DNA from: Amphibalanus amphitrite
Taxonomy: Eukaryota > Arthropoda > Thecostraca > Balanomorpha > Balanidae
Direction: 5' to 3'
Assembly: GCF_019059575.1 (NCBI RefSeq)
Contig: NW_024881676.1
Span: 746,501 to 810,500 of the forward strand
DNA length: 64,000 bases
Both the position numbers and the translations under genes were made by a program. Shown here one piece after another: positions 24,601 through 35,400 of this stretch. Each line of letters begins with the position of its first letter. The first letter of the stretch is position 1. The notes under the pieces are model-generated. The model was not told the DNA's origin and ran no database searches. It worked only from the letters and a program-made list of their open reading frames with translations.

Positions 24601-27600
24601 TCTTTTGGAGCACTTCTTAACTTCACTTTGCTCTATTACATTGGAAAGAATTCAGTGAGCTAAAAACCAACTATAACAACAACACCAACTATAGACTCAT
24701 GGACATACGGTAGACTCAAGCCTCTACCCGCGGCAGGCGCCGCAGGCGGGGCGATGCAAAAGGGCTGACACCGCAGCTTGTCTGCCCACTCCGTTCGACA
24801 GAGGGACACACACACCCAGTCTGCGGCCCGCCACGTCAGCACCGCGCGCGACAAAGCTGATAACGCCAGGGCGCGACATTTCACAAGTGACGTGCACTTT
24901 GAAATGAGAGTATTCAACGAAACGCACCCGGCACGAGTGATGGGGGTCGATCGTCCGCTGTTGCCAACCACAAATGCCGTTATGTAATGAACACTGAATA
25001 GCCACATCAGTCCAATAGCTATTTTTTCATAAGTAATCTTTAATTAATTCGGTTTCGTATTCATTCCGTGAAATAACTCCATTTTTATCGATAACGAGGG
25101 ATCGCCGTCGGCATCTGGTACGCTGAGTTTCCTACCTAGGGGAGAGAGGTCATATTGCGCCATGTTCTTAAATGCGCCACACCTTCCTCCTGTCCAAAAT
25201 TCGATTCGAATGAATACTCGAGTGTGTGCATTTACTTCACCACCAATAACTCGCTCTTGTTCCGGTCCACGGGGGCAGGTGAGGTGTCGCAGCTTTCTCG
25301 CAGACCATTTTTTGTGATTTCCTCTATTTTGTTACGCGAAACAGTCTATTTCGACCTTTGCTAGTGTCATGGTTTATCTTAGAGATAGTGATTCAACTAA
25401 TAATCATTGTTAATTGCTCGTTTAATGGTAGTTTTGAAAGTTTATCACCACCGTGGCTTCGCTGTCCTCGCCATATTTGAAGCTCATGAAAAATGTGTTC
25501 CATTCGTAATTGCGCCCAACCTATTTGCGCCCTATTCTTCAACCCAGAGAAACAGCATCTGGTGGTTGGGACACATTTCATTGAACACTTTGATTATTAG
25601 ACCGCTCACCTTACCATTACCTTAGCCTTCACAGCATAAATGGTTAATGGGCTGACACGTTCAAATAGGCTACTTAGTTAGGTGGCAAACCATTGTTTTT
25701 AATAGGGCGCTTTTACATGAGAGGCATGGGCGCTTTTTGATGGGGTAGTCCGTAAATGCGCCCTTTGCAGGTGTGTCGGAAAACTTATCTCTTGTTAATT
25801 TTAATGGGTGTGATACAAATTAGGAGTTGTAATTTGATGCCAAAATAACTGAGGTACAATTTGAGATATCATCAAGCATGACAGCTGGTCAACTTTAGCC
25901 GCAATAGGCCGATATCCTTAAGGTGGCGCAATATGACCTCTCTCCCCTACTTGTATGTAGGTACTGCAGAAAGTCTCTAGTCATAACTATGGAGAAGAGG
26001 GATGGAGGAACGCAAGATCTACAGGTGACGGCTAAAACGTTTAATCAGCCATGCGCTTTTGAGGAGCGTGTCTCCGGCCTCGAGAGTGCTGCATCGTTCC
26101 AATCCTAGTCAAGCAGTAGAATACGTATGCGTGCAGTATATGAGCCACATGACATACCCACTGACGATAATGGTGGCAAACGCCTGTCAGTCGTAGACGG
26201 GAAAAATGCAAAAAAAGTGCATGTACTCGGTTACATGCGTGGCATTTCAATAGTGTACGGTAGAACGTGTGAAATACGCTGCTCACAGCTGGTTTTAGTG
26301 AATACCGGACATCGATAATGATTTACACGTGTACCGACGGTAGCACACAATCACGATTCACGGCGACAGCTGCGGACTGGGATAGGTAAGATTTTTTTTT
26401 ATATAAATTTAGTCCGAACCTTTTGATGGGAAGGATTCACAAGGACAGAGCCACCGCTAAGCGAAGCTTGTTGCGGTGACCCTGCCCTCTACCCTCCGAT
26501 CGCGCAATTCCAGTTCTATGGCAGAAATTAGAGTCCAAAGTTTAACGTGCGCACATAGCCGCGCACGGCCGGTCCCCTCACTGACTTCACCTGGCTACGG
26601 CCTGCCACCAACCGTAACCATACCTGTCAGGAGGCCCATAAATGTCAAGCGCCCGTCGCGCTTCGAACCCGGACTGTTGTAACCGGGAACGCGTGCTCTC
26701 ACCACGCGGAGTCCAACGCTCTACCAACTGAGCTACGGGACCGGCATTTCCTAAGATCTAAGATTTCCTAAGATCTAAAAGATATCAGATAGGCATCCTC
26801 TTATAAATCAGACGAATGTTGTAAATAAATCAGCGTTTAGTGCGTGTGTAAGTACACATCCAAAATTTCTTCCAAAGACGCGAACCTGAGATTAGCAAGG
26901 AACAACATGATATCAACAGATAACATAGGACAGAAAACGAGCTGAAACACACACACAAAAAAAAACACCACCAATTCCAAGGCTCTAAAACATAACAAAT
27001 TCAACTTAAATCAACAACAATATAAAACAGGATGCCAAAACCGATCACTGCGCAGCTGGGCTGAAAGGGAACAAACACCGGACACCATCAGGTGAAGCCC
27101 GGTGACGGCGGCCGGCCGGTGTACATACGGTGACCGGTGACCGGAGGCGGATCCGGTATCGTCACCGCCCCGGCTCCGGTGTCCCCCCCCCCCCCCCCCC
27201 TCACCCCACCAACACAGTCCCGCCGGGCGCTGCGCCGCCCCGCCCGGCACTTATCGAACAAACACCCACTCCCCTCCACCCGCGCTATATGTACACCGGT
27301 TCGCTGCTGGGGTTACGCAGGGCAGTGGCGGGGCGAGAGGTCTCTTTTTCACACACAAATCGGCGACCTAATATTCAGCACTCTGTCAATGTCCATCTGG
27401 GACCAGACCGCTTCATCACAAAATTTTGTCATCTCTATCGCTCGTTGGCTCCAGCACCTGGCTTATTTGATTCAAGGCCATGTTCCGTTTGCATAGGGCA
27501 TAATGATCGGGACTCTACGCAATATCAATAACCCTCAATAACAGTTTCTGCCCAGTGCCCTTCCTTAGTTCGAGCAACTATCCACAGAGTGCCTTTTTGC

Positions 27601-29560
27601 CCCATTCGTTCATTCACATTCGATGGCATGGCCATACGTTCCGGTTCATAGGTAGGCTACGCGCGATAATAATGTAAACGAATGCGTACCGCGTCCATAC
27701 AGTAGCATACAGCCGCTGAATGCTGCTGCTGTAAAGCGCCTCCAAAGTGTCGTAACGATGCATGAAGATTGACAAGATTGAGCACGTTCACAAACCACGG
27801 CCATGCGACACAACGTTTGATACCTAGTTTCTTCGCTGGCAGTTCTTAGGCTTGAAGGAACGGCTACGTACGAAATTATTCACATATCACGTAGGTATAT
27901 GTGCCTTTAGAGAAATGCGCACCGGAGCATCCAATAACTTCATCTAGCCTCCAATCAAATGAGATAAAAGAACTGAAAACGTGAAATACGAGTAAATAAA
28001 AATAAAAGTCGCGTAGGTGTGCATATGAAAGCCTTGCATGCCGGCCAATAAGTCGCATAGCTTAGGCACTTAAGTTCGGTTTCATTCAACATTGCGGAAG
28101 CAAGTTGGTATGAGCACCTGCATCGGCAAGCAAGGAACAGTACCTGCACAAAGTGCACATATCCCTTAGGGTATCCAAATACAGAGCCTATTGAGTGTTC
28201 GTTTGTCACTCGAATCCAAAAATGTTTTACAAATTACACTTCCTCCTCCAATTACGCACAAAAACACGATACAAGCAATGTTATCACTCTGTAATTGAGT
28301 GCATAACGGATCGGTGATCACCACGACTGTTTGGGAAATCTCTGCTTTGTAAATAGAACGACTGTGTGAGTGCTCCCATGTTCTTCCCCGTTGCGAGCTG
28401 GCTCGTAAAAATAGGCTTAGCTTAGGCAACATACCACTCAGGAGACTTAATGAAAGTGAACATCGCAGCTCTGAGCTCGCCAATTTCGGCGCTGCATTGT
28501 CTTATCAATGAATAAGTCTTCGCAAACATTCTTCTGTCCCGCCTCCGGGAATTATAGGTCGTTGCACGTTTAAAGGGACCCTCCCACCTTAACATTAGTT
28601 TTGAGTTGAGATAGCCAAGTTTGCGGCCAGGCTCAGAAACCACCATTTATCCTGGTCGCAACCCCCGCAGCTTTATGGTGTTCAAGAAATTTCTTCCCTT
28701 TACTTGCAGGGTGGGACCAGCGTGGTCCCTATCTCTTAACCATTACGGGAATCTGATGACGTCATCAAGCTTTCGAACGTCCGTTAAATGTTTGACTAAA
28801 ACGTTTTGTAGCACGTGGTGGTATACGCTGCTTTGCGCGCAACAAATGCCGCACTTTCAAATAAAGTCGCTAGGAACAGCGGGAATCCCAAAAAGTAAAC
28901 AAAAGTAAAAGTCTAATATCTTGAAAACCGGTGAATATTTTTCGATGAAATTTGGTAGATATTCGTTTTTGCTCTTTCTGAACCGAGCGACATCACTTTC
29001 ATGCCAATTCATTAACTTTTTTGAAGGTGGGAGGGTCCCTTTAAACTAATTTACGTGCTTCGCAGTTCGCAGTTTGCTGACTCATACTCATTACTCACAC
29101 CATTGCTGCTGTAGACCCGTATGTCAATTGCATATATTCAAGATGGCCATCTTTTGTGTGTAACACATCCCTTTTTCTCGTTCACGCATCAACGCTGGCG
29201 TCGCAGCCACTTATTCGCCTTCTGCGTCATATTCATCGATTTGTGGCCTCATCGCAGCCTGCGTTTATCCAATCTGTTTGACTCATCCCCATGAAAACAA
29301 AACTATCCAAGAAAGTTTTCTTAAGACGGACCAAAATATAAGAGCGTGATCCGTGACATGTCCCACGGACCGAATAATAGAAAGGATGGTTGGGGGTGGT
29401 GGACGCCGGACCGTCGTTCCCTGACCCGGCCGGCTGCCTCACCGTGCAGTAGCGAGCCGCGCCGATCCATCAGCAGCGAGTTGTAGAACACGACGTAGCC
29501 GAACACGCCGCACACAAACACCACCAGCAGACGGCGGATGGCGGCCGAGCGCAGCTCCAT
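17552..29560 (-). CDS. beta-1,3-galactosyltransferase (GT31 family)
   Basis: Two coding exons, 29443-29560 and 17552-18633, join in phase (Gly codon split G|GA) to give 399 residues. The product is a type II Golgi membrane enzyme. A short cytoplasmic tail (MELRSAAIRR) is followed by one membrane segment (about residues 11-28, LLVVFVCGVFGYVVFY), an Ala/Pro-rich stem (about 50-135), then the GT31 catalytic domain. Visible motifs are RKAIRLTWG, the FFLG strand, the NLTLKSAVMLEWL region, the metal/UDP-binding DDD at residues 243-245 (in LKTDDDMFIN) and the LEDVLVTG block near residue 330. The family transfers Gal, GalNAc or GlcNAc in beta-1,3 linkage to glycoproteins or glycolipids. The precise acceptor cannot be told. 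A longer in-frame start exists 39 codons upstream (29677). I chose the Met that places the membrane segment next to the N-terminus. Confidence 0.9.
18634..21649. other. left part of galactosyltransferase intron
   Basis: Intronic. No exon, clear TIR element or RNA gene was recognised. GC varies sharply, with a CpG-rich patch at 20340-20520. Confidence 0.5.
21658..24093. mobile_element. 2.4-kb hAT-type DNA transposon, no transposase
   Basis: Both ends begin TAGGGGTACCCATTTTT in inverted orientation, and imperfect similarity continues for about 150 bp. The element is flanked by an exact 8-bp duplication GTGCCCAT (21650-21657 and 24094-24101), diagnostic of hAT insertion. The left end repeats a roughly 170-bp module two more times in diverged form (21840-22140), each with the TTTAGGGGTC or CTAGGGGTC core. 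The interior has only short open frames without transposase similarity, the longest about 150 codons. It lies within the galactosyltransferase intron. Confidence 0.85.
24102..25136. other. intron segment, nothing recognised
   Basis: Lies between two DNA elements within the galactosyltransferase intron. A GC-rich patch at 24720-24870 has open frames on both strands but no family match. Confidence 0.45.
25137..25949. mobile_element. 0.8-kb TIR element (unclassified MITE-like)
   Basis: The two ends are a perfect 26-bp inverted repeat (25137-25162 and 25924-25949), starting TAGGGGAGAGAGG and ending with TTGCGCCA. The motif GCGCC/GGCGC recurs inside (25178, 25515, 25530, 25705, 25730, 25757). The outermost TA could be a duplicated TA target as in Tc1/mariner; no longer target duplication is visible. 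No transposase frame is present. Confidence 0.75.
26391..26744 (-). mobile_element. tRNA-derived SINE
   Basis: The minus strand starts with a tRNA-like head (26742 down to about 26650). It has a canonical pol III A box (TAGCTCAGTTGG, 26736-26725) and a near-consensus B box (GGTTCGAA, about 26669-26660). The head does not fold as a normal tRNA: the anticodon and variable region is enlarged by a CGCGTG/CACGCG stem and the acceptor stem is imperfect. An unrelated body of about 250 bp follows, ending in a short A run (26392-26400 as T on the plus strand). Head, body and A-tail are the layout of a SINE. A functional tRNA gene is unlikely. It is transcribed in the same direction as the host gene. 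Confidence 0.6.
26745..28569. other. intron segment with simple repeats
   Basis: Galactosyltransferase intron. It contains an 18-bp C run (27183-27200) in a CpG-rich patch and a short direct repeat TTTCCTAAGATCTAA at 26747-26778. No exon was recognised. Confidence 0.45.
28574..29040. mobile_element. TTAA-flanked MITE (Kolobok- or piggyBac-like)
   Basis: A 467-bp sequence has the terminal inverted repeat AGGGACCCTCCCACCTT at both ends. It sits inside TTAA on each side (28570-28573 and 29041-29044), the target used by Kolobok and piggyBac elements. The AGGG start fits Kolobok better than piggyBac. Non-coding. It lies about 400 bp from the first coding exon of the galactosyltransferase. Confidence 0.75.
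29443..29560 (-). CDS. galactosyltransferase exon 1 (membrane anchor)
   Basis: ATG (29558-29560) with a good Kozak context (GCGGCCATGG) begins 39 codons plus one base, ending at donor GTGAGG. It encodes the cytoplasmic tail and the transmembrane segment. The single leftover G plus GA of exon 2 makes Gly, so the phases agree. The flanking 29561-29830 is strongly CpG-rich and is the likely promoter and 5' UTR. Confidence 0.8.
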
Positions 29561-29839
29561 GGCCGCCGCCGCCGGTGCGGTGCGCGCGCGCTGCCGGTGT
29601 CGACGCCGGCGCCGGCCCCCGTCGACTGAGTGCCGCCGGCACAGGGGGCGCGGCGCGACCGGCGCGGCGCAGCGCACCGATTGGGGAACGGCAGCGGCGC
29701 ACGGAAGGACGAGGAACAGCGAGGAGGAACGGGTTACCTGGAAGGAGAGGATTCCGGGACGTCGGAGGGAGCGAGGTCGAGGACTGAAGGCGCTGGGACG
29801 TCGCCCGTCGCGAGTGATTCGGCTTCGTTTAGAGGTGAG

Positions 29840-32348
29840 TCATAGTTACCTACAAGCTACACAGAAGATGAATCAGCCAACACTCCACACACAAGCACGC
29901 CGCAGACCCGTTGGTTTATAAACTTCTTTGGTCGCCGAACTCCACCCATGAGCTGATCTAAGGGACCGGAGACTGAGACTGCCTCAGTATTGATTCATCA
30001 GCGGTCGATCCAGCACTTTCAATTTCTGCCATAGCATTAACGATGGTCTATGTTGTCGTTAGGTCTGAGCATTAAGTGCATCTACATCTACATAATTGGT
30101 ATGTACTCGTACCTACCGAAAAATGCCTAGTCCCAATCCAAGGCCCTATACCTAGTGTAGCCGTCTGTCGATCCCAGCGAAGCCAGAAATCCAATACCGG
30201 CACGCTGATATCTGTAAGAATCTTGACCGGCACGAAGCCTTTGAAAGCAGCTTGTAATATCCAAAGTTGCAAAATATGAACCTTCCGATGGTACGTACAA
30301 CTCGTAGGATTATGAATTTAAATTTTGAATCACGATGAGAAACGCTCAGCTTCAGTTACTCACCTGATCGTTGCTTGTCTCGCCGACGCAGCAGAAGCGG
30401 AATTCTTGTGAAATACCCAAACTTAATCAACAATCAAGGTCGTAATAGTAATACATAGTTCTTTGACCACCATCCCACGCATTCCACGAATAAATAAATA
30501 TGAAGATCACTGTTGACTGCGCTGCGGTCAATGAACCCTGCAATATTGCATTGCAAAGTGCGTCAGTTCAACAACCCCGCAGCTGCCCGCAGCCTTTATT
30601 TTATTTGTATTTAGGGCCTTGCCCGCAGCCACAATTGTATATTCACAGCATGATCGTTGCCATGGTAACGTAGATAAAAATTGCTGCCAAATTTGGCGGG
30701 TTTTGTCGACTCATCCGCATTTGACGCAGCAACAGTTTTTGGCTATTGATCATTGATCAATCAACGGTGAATATAATATAATGGCACTAAACAGGCGTCG
30801 AAACCATGCTGAAGAGCCGCTCAATGTTCGATTTAGTATTCGTAATGTGATTTACAGCTTATCCAAAGCTGATGGGGGCGGAGGCAATTCAGCCTGGCGT
30901 CTTCCCGAAGACTTAGTTCTCTGCCTTAGTTCTCACCGAGGTGCGTGATTGATGACGAACTAAGCTCACGGCCACGGGATAGATCAACTGTGACTCAGCC
31001 ACTGGGGTCTGACACCGTTTTAGTAACCTCACATGAGACCACACAGCGCCAGCTGTTTGCGTCTGTCACATCGTCACGTCACAAGGGACTCAGCCACTGG
31101 GGTCTGAAACCGTTTTAGAACCTCACATGAGACCACACAGCACCAACTGTTTGCGTCTGTCACAGTCACGAGGGACCGCACTGATCAGAAGGCCGTACCG
31201 CAGCACGTTACCATGAATGTAGGAAAGGCTGGCTTAGGAGCTCTTTCATATCTACCTGGCACCAGGGGTGGGGGTCTATCGAAATTTCAGGGGGGGGGTC
31301 CAGGCCGGGCAGATGGAGGCGGGCTGGATGCAGTACCATTGACTTACATAGCAGTAATTCGTTTTCAGGGGGGGTCCTGATCCCCCCCCCCCAAGATCTC
31401 CACATCTGCCTGGCACAGGCTGAACGCAAATGAAATCACTAAGGTTACCTACATGCCACATGGCACAAAAGACTTACTTTTAATGAATAACAGTGAGCGG
31501 AAGGGGAATACGGGCTGTTTTATCTGTTTGATGAACGTCGTATAGGCAGATGGTTATCACTTATCATGCCTCTTCACTCAGTTGCAGCCGAGTTGTATCG
31601 GTCCATTGGACGGGTTTGGCAGTGTAGCCCTGCGCCTCTGAATAAGTGCCGAGCGTTCTGTTATCAGTCATTAGGTCGGCACTCTTATCTAGTGTCCAGG
31701 CTAGTGGCTCACCCGGTGCCGCAATATTATGAAGCATGCATGAGACACGGCTGATAATAGTGACAACCCATACGTAATTGCAGTTTAACTGAGCTTTGCT
31801 ATTATCATACGGGACCGTCAAGAAATACGTGTATCGTCCCCCAAGCTGATAAAGTACCAAAGATCTACACAAATCTAGCATTATATTCCAATATGTATTT
31901 AATCTTCTGTTACAAAAGACTCCAAAAACACGCAAAGAGCATCCGTCGTCAGGCACCCGTCCACAAACGCACGCCTCCCGCAGCCGACCGAGCCAGCAGG
32001 GCGCTTTACATAATTCCCCGCCCCCGGCAGACGGTCACCCGCCAGCAACTCATCACGACGTAACCCCACAGCTCCATTGCACGTGCACAGCTACAGACGA
32101 CCGGCGGCCCGGCACCGTCCGGCGTCCGGCCGGGCCGCCCCGGTCGCAGACCCACCTCTATCACAGGACAGTGGCCACTCGGGCCAGACTAGCCAGTCGA
32201 GCTCGACGGTGGCGCCGCCAGGCGGTCGTCAGACGCAGTTAAAACGACAGAACCGCCGCTAGGAAGCGGTCTGTGCACGGAAACGCTCGCAGCGCCGCGT
32301 GGCGGCCGGCGGCTCAAGCTTGAGTTGCGCGCACTGCCGGCAGCGGCG
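29840..32348. other. intergenic, galactosyltransferase to SLC25A36
   Basis: No gene recognised. It contains a two-copy tandem repeat (30992-31183), G/C homopolymer runs near 31291-31300 and 31380-31392, and a CpG-rich patch at 32080-32340 next to the SLC25A36 terminal exon. Confidence 0.45.
30992..31183. repeat. tandem repeat, two copies of about 95 bp
   Basis: Copies begin GACTCAGCCACTGGGG at 30992 and 31087 and differ at only a few sites, so the duplication is recent. Confidence 0.85.
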
Positions 32349-32433
32349 CTACGCGTAGCTCACGCGCGAGCCGGCCTGCACGTCAGTCGGCTCGTCGTCC
32401 TCGTAGAGACTGTCCTGCTCGTCGGAGCGGTCC
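32349..32433 (-). CDS. SLC25A36 exon 8, acidic C-terminal tail
   Basis: The acceptor GTCGGTCGCAG precedes 32433. Completing the split Arg codon (AG|G), it reads [15 protein letters not shown]… to …SRVSYA and TAG, 27 residues beyond the usual carrier end. The donor at the end of exon 7 is CAG|GTGAGA, and its GTGA contains the TGA of the short form. Phase and borders are exact, but the tail has no counterpart I recall in vertebrate SLC25A36. Confidence 0.7.
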
Positions 32434-35400
32434 CTGCGACCGACACAGAGGGAGGGGTCAGTCCGAGCCGGCACCCGGTAGCACGACACATAAACGAGAG
32501 GACGACACTACGAATTATCAGATCGAAACATTATGCTGTTGGTTAGTTCAGAGCCCGGTCTCATTCCCCCGTTATCGCCGCCCCTCTCTCCTTCTCACCT
32601 CCACCTAACCTTTATTACCCTTTTGCTCCTATATAAGCATGTCTCTTTCACGTACATCCACACTCTCTCCCACGCCTTCAATTTCCATCGTCGCCCGTCC
32701 ACCACCTCTCTCCCACTCTCACCTGAGCACGTAGACGACCGTCTCGTACGTGGACATCATGATGGCCGTGTTTGGGATCTGTCTGACTAGCTGCGTGCCC
32801 AGGCCGCGGTACAGGCCCCGGTAGCCCTCCTCGGCCCACACCACGCGCAGCGTCTGGAAGAAGCGGCGGTACTTGGTGCCCTCCTCGCGCAGACGAGTGC
32901 GCGCCACCTCTGCAAACGAGAGATACGCGAATCAATTCCGAGCGGGGGTAATTTCACGGGCCTTGGGCACCTCTATGGGGACGATTCGGGTCGGTTCAAA
33001 GGCTGGAGCTGGGAAGGGGTCAGGTGAAAAATGAACGTGAGACACCAACTCGGCTACGTAGTCTAAATAGAACTTCGTCCACCAGGAACCATACAGTTTT
33101 TGTTATAGACGACAGCTTGTCGAGTCCAAACTACATTTGGTCCACACACAACTCACACACGCATGACGCAACGGCAAAACCCGACGGATGATGCAACATA
33201 GGTCATCACCAACGAGAAGAAACAACGCGACTTAAAAATGCACACGAGAAATGCACGCACAATGGGTTGCCAAGTAAAACAACGTTCACTAGTTGATTAA
33301 GATATGGTCCCTGAGGCCGTGCGGCCCTGACAGAAGCGAAAACTGACGCCGCCTCGGGCTCCATTTTGGCAGTGACCTCCAAGGAGTCGACCGGGCCGTC
33401 ACAGACGGTGGGCCGTTATACATCACCCCTTTCATCCCCCCCCTACATCCTGGGTGGGGAGGAGAGACGGCTGGCCACAGCGCGCGGCAAATGCGCCAAG
33501 ATCGTGTCAGGTGCGGCGCCGTCGACGCACGAGTATCGACGGCGGCGAAAACAAGGATTGCAGCCAGAGTCTTGAACAACACACCATCGCAAGAATTACG
33601 AGGTTGGTCTTATTGGAGCCGGCACCAAAGCGAGTAATTTCTTTCGTGCTTCTGATTGATCCTCCATGCTCATTAGTCTATAAGGTATGATGCTTATATA
33701 TTGCTCATGTTAAATTATCCAACGCTACGTTTCGAATCTGGCATCTGGTGGGGACGGCGCCCGCCGGCCGGCCAGGGCTGGCACCTCGCCCGGAGAACGA
33801 CGGCGACGGTCCGGGCCGAGCCGCGGTGACCAGTCGACCCTCTCTGGGTGCCGGGAATAGAGACTCGGCCAGTAGGGAGTTCACTGACCGAAACCGTCCG
33901 TAAATGACGTTATGTTGTCAACAAATCTGTCTCAATTGTCAATACGATACAATGACGACAAGAATGCCAAAAGTTGTGAATGCTTGTGTGATGGCAGCCG
34001 TTCATTTTTTTTTTTTTTTTTACCCATATGCAGTCGATTCTAACGCAGGTCAATAGCAGATTAACACAGACCAGCAAACGAAACGCGAACTGAAATGTCA
34101 CTTCCACTTGAGATGCCGCCACGTTTGCCCGTAAAATCAATGTGACGGGGCACTGATATAGCTGTAACCGATCCACATCGAGTGATCGGTTCCACCAACT
34201 GTCTATGACAGCGTGTTAGTTTGTGACGGTCAGTAATGGACAAGCCATTCAACCGTTCACAGTCAGGCAAAGGTTATCAGTGCCGCTTCATATCAAGGAC
34301 TTCGACTACGGGAGACAACAGGCAAAAGTTGCCAACAGGCGACGGTCCCCGCATTGCAAGATACTGTGGTGGATATGATAGCCAGACTGTGAAAGCAAGA
34401 TGTAGCTAAAACTGGGAGCAGAGTTTGATATCCCCTCACTCCATCCAATAACATAACGAGAGACGACCCAGCCAACACATTCGTCGTTTGTAAACATCCC
34501 AGTATGGAGACTTTCCATCGTCTGCGGTCGAAAAAGCCGGTGAAATTCCGTTTGTTTGTGGAGCGTCAGTCAAGGCTACCGGTCGCAGTGACTTTGAACA
34601 GCAGCTGTACGGTCGGTGTAATAGTACAGCGAGAGCGCGGGCACAACTAGACACGACTCACGGTGTGTACAAAACCGCCAAACACGAGTAAATAAACACC
34701 TCGGGAAAGCGTCGTCCTCTGGGCAAACCACCCGCTCAACGGGAATGAATCACAGAGAAACACCAGACACATGAGGCCACAGTCAGTTATAAACCACACA
34801 AGCTCTAATCGTAAAGGAGCGGTAAAAAGACACATTCATTTTTGAATTCGAATATCGTGATTTTTTCAGCAATACATGCTCGGCTAGATGTCACAATGTG
34901 CAATATAACCGTACGACGACCGTTGGAAATATATCGTATTAAAATCGTATACAAGCCATGAAACAAAATACGACACTGCAGACACTAAGCACACTTTCAG
35001 AACCTTACTCTGTGCTCATCCGACAGCCCTAACCGCAGAGTTAGAATAGCACTCACCGTGGGGATAGGCCACCGATGAGGCGACCGTTTTGGAGACGGCG
35101 CCGGCCACCATGAATTCGACAAAGTCCCAGCTGGTCTTGTTGGGATCGGCCGCGTGCCTGGGGAGCGGCGGGGGCTGCGTCAGAACGGAGAAGACGCCTC
35201 AATGGAAGCCGAAGGACACTTTACAGAACGGGGTGGGGCGAGTCGACACTGATTGACAAAATAGACTCGCTGAAAAGTGGCTGGAAATACTTGTATTTCA
35301 CATTCGTTCGGCGACGACCAAGTGAGGTCCCTAATGACAGCTCTGCGTTTACATGCACCGCGCCAGTCAACAGACATTCGAGCGAGTCAGAGAAACTGAG

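Noticed and set aside
26650-26742. Functional tRNA gene on the minus strand
   Set aside because: The A and B boxes fit, but the anticodon stem and acceptor stem do not pair well and a SINE body with A-tail follows directly.
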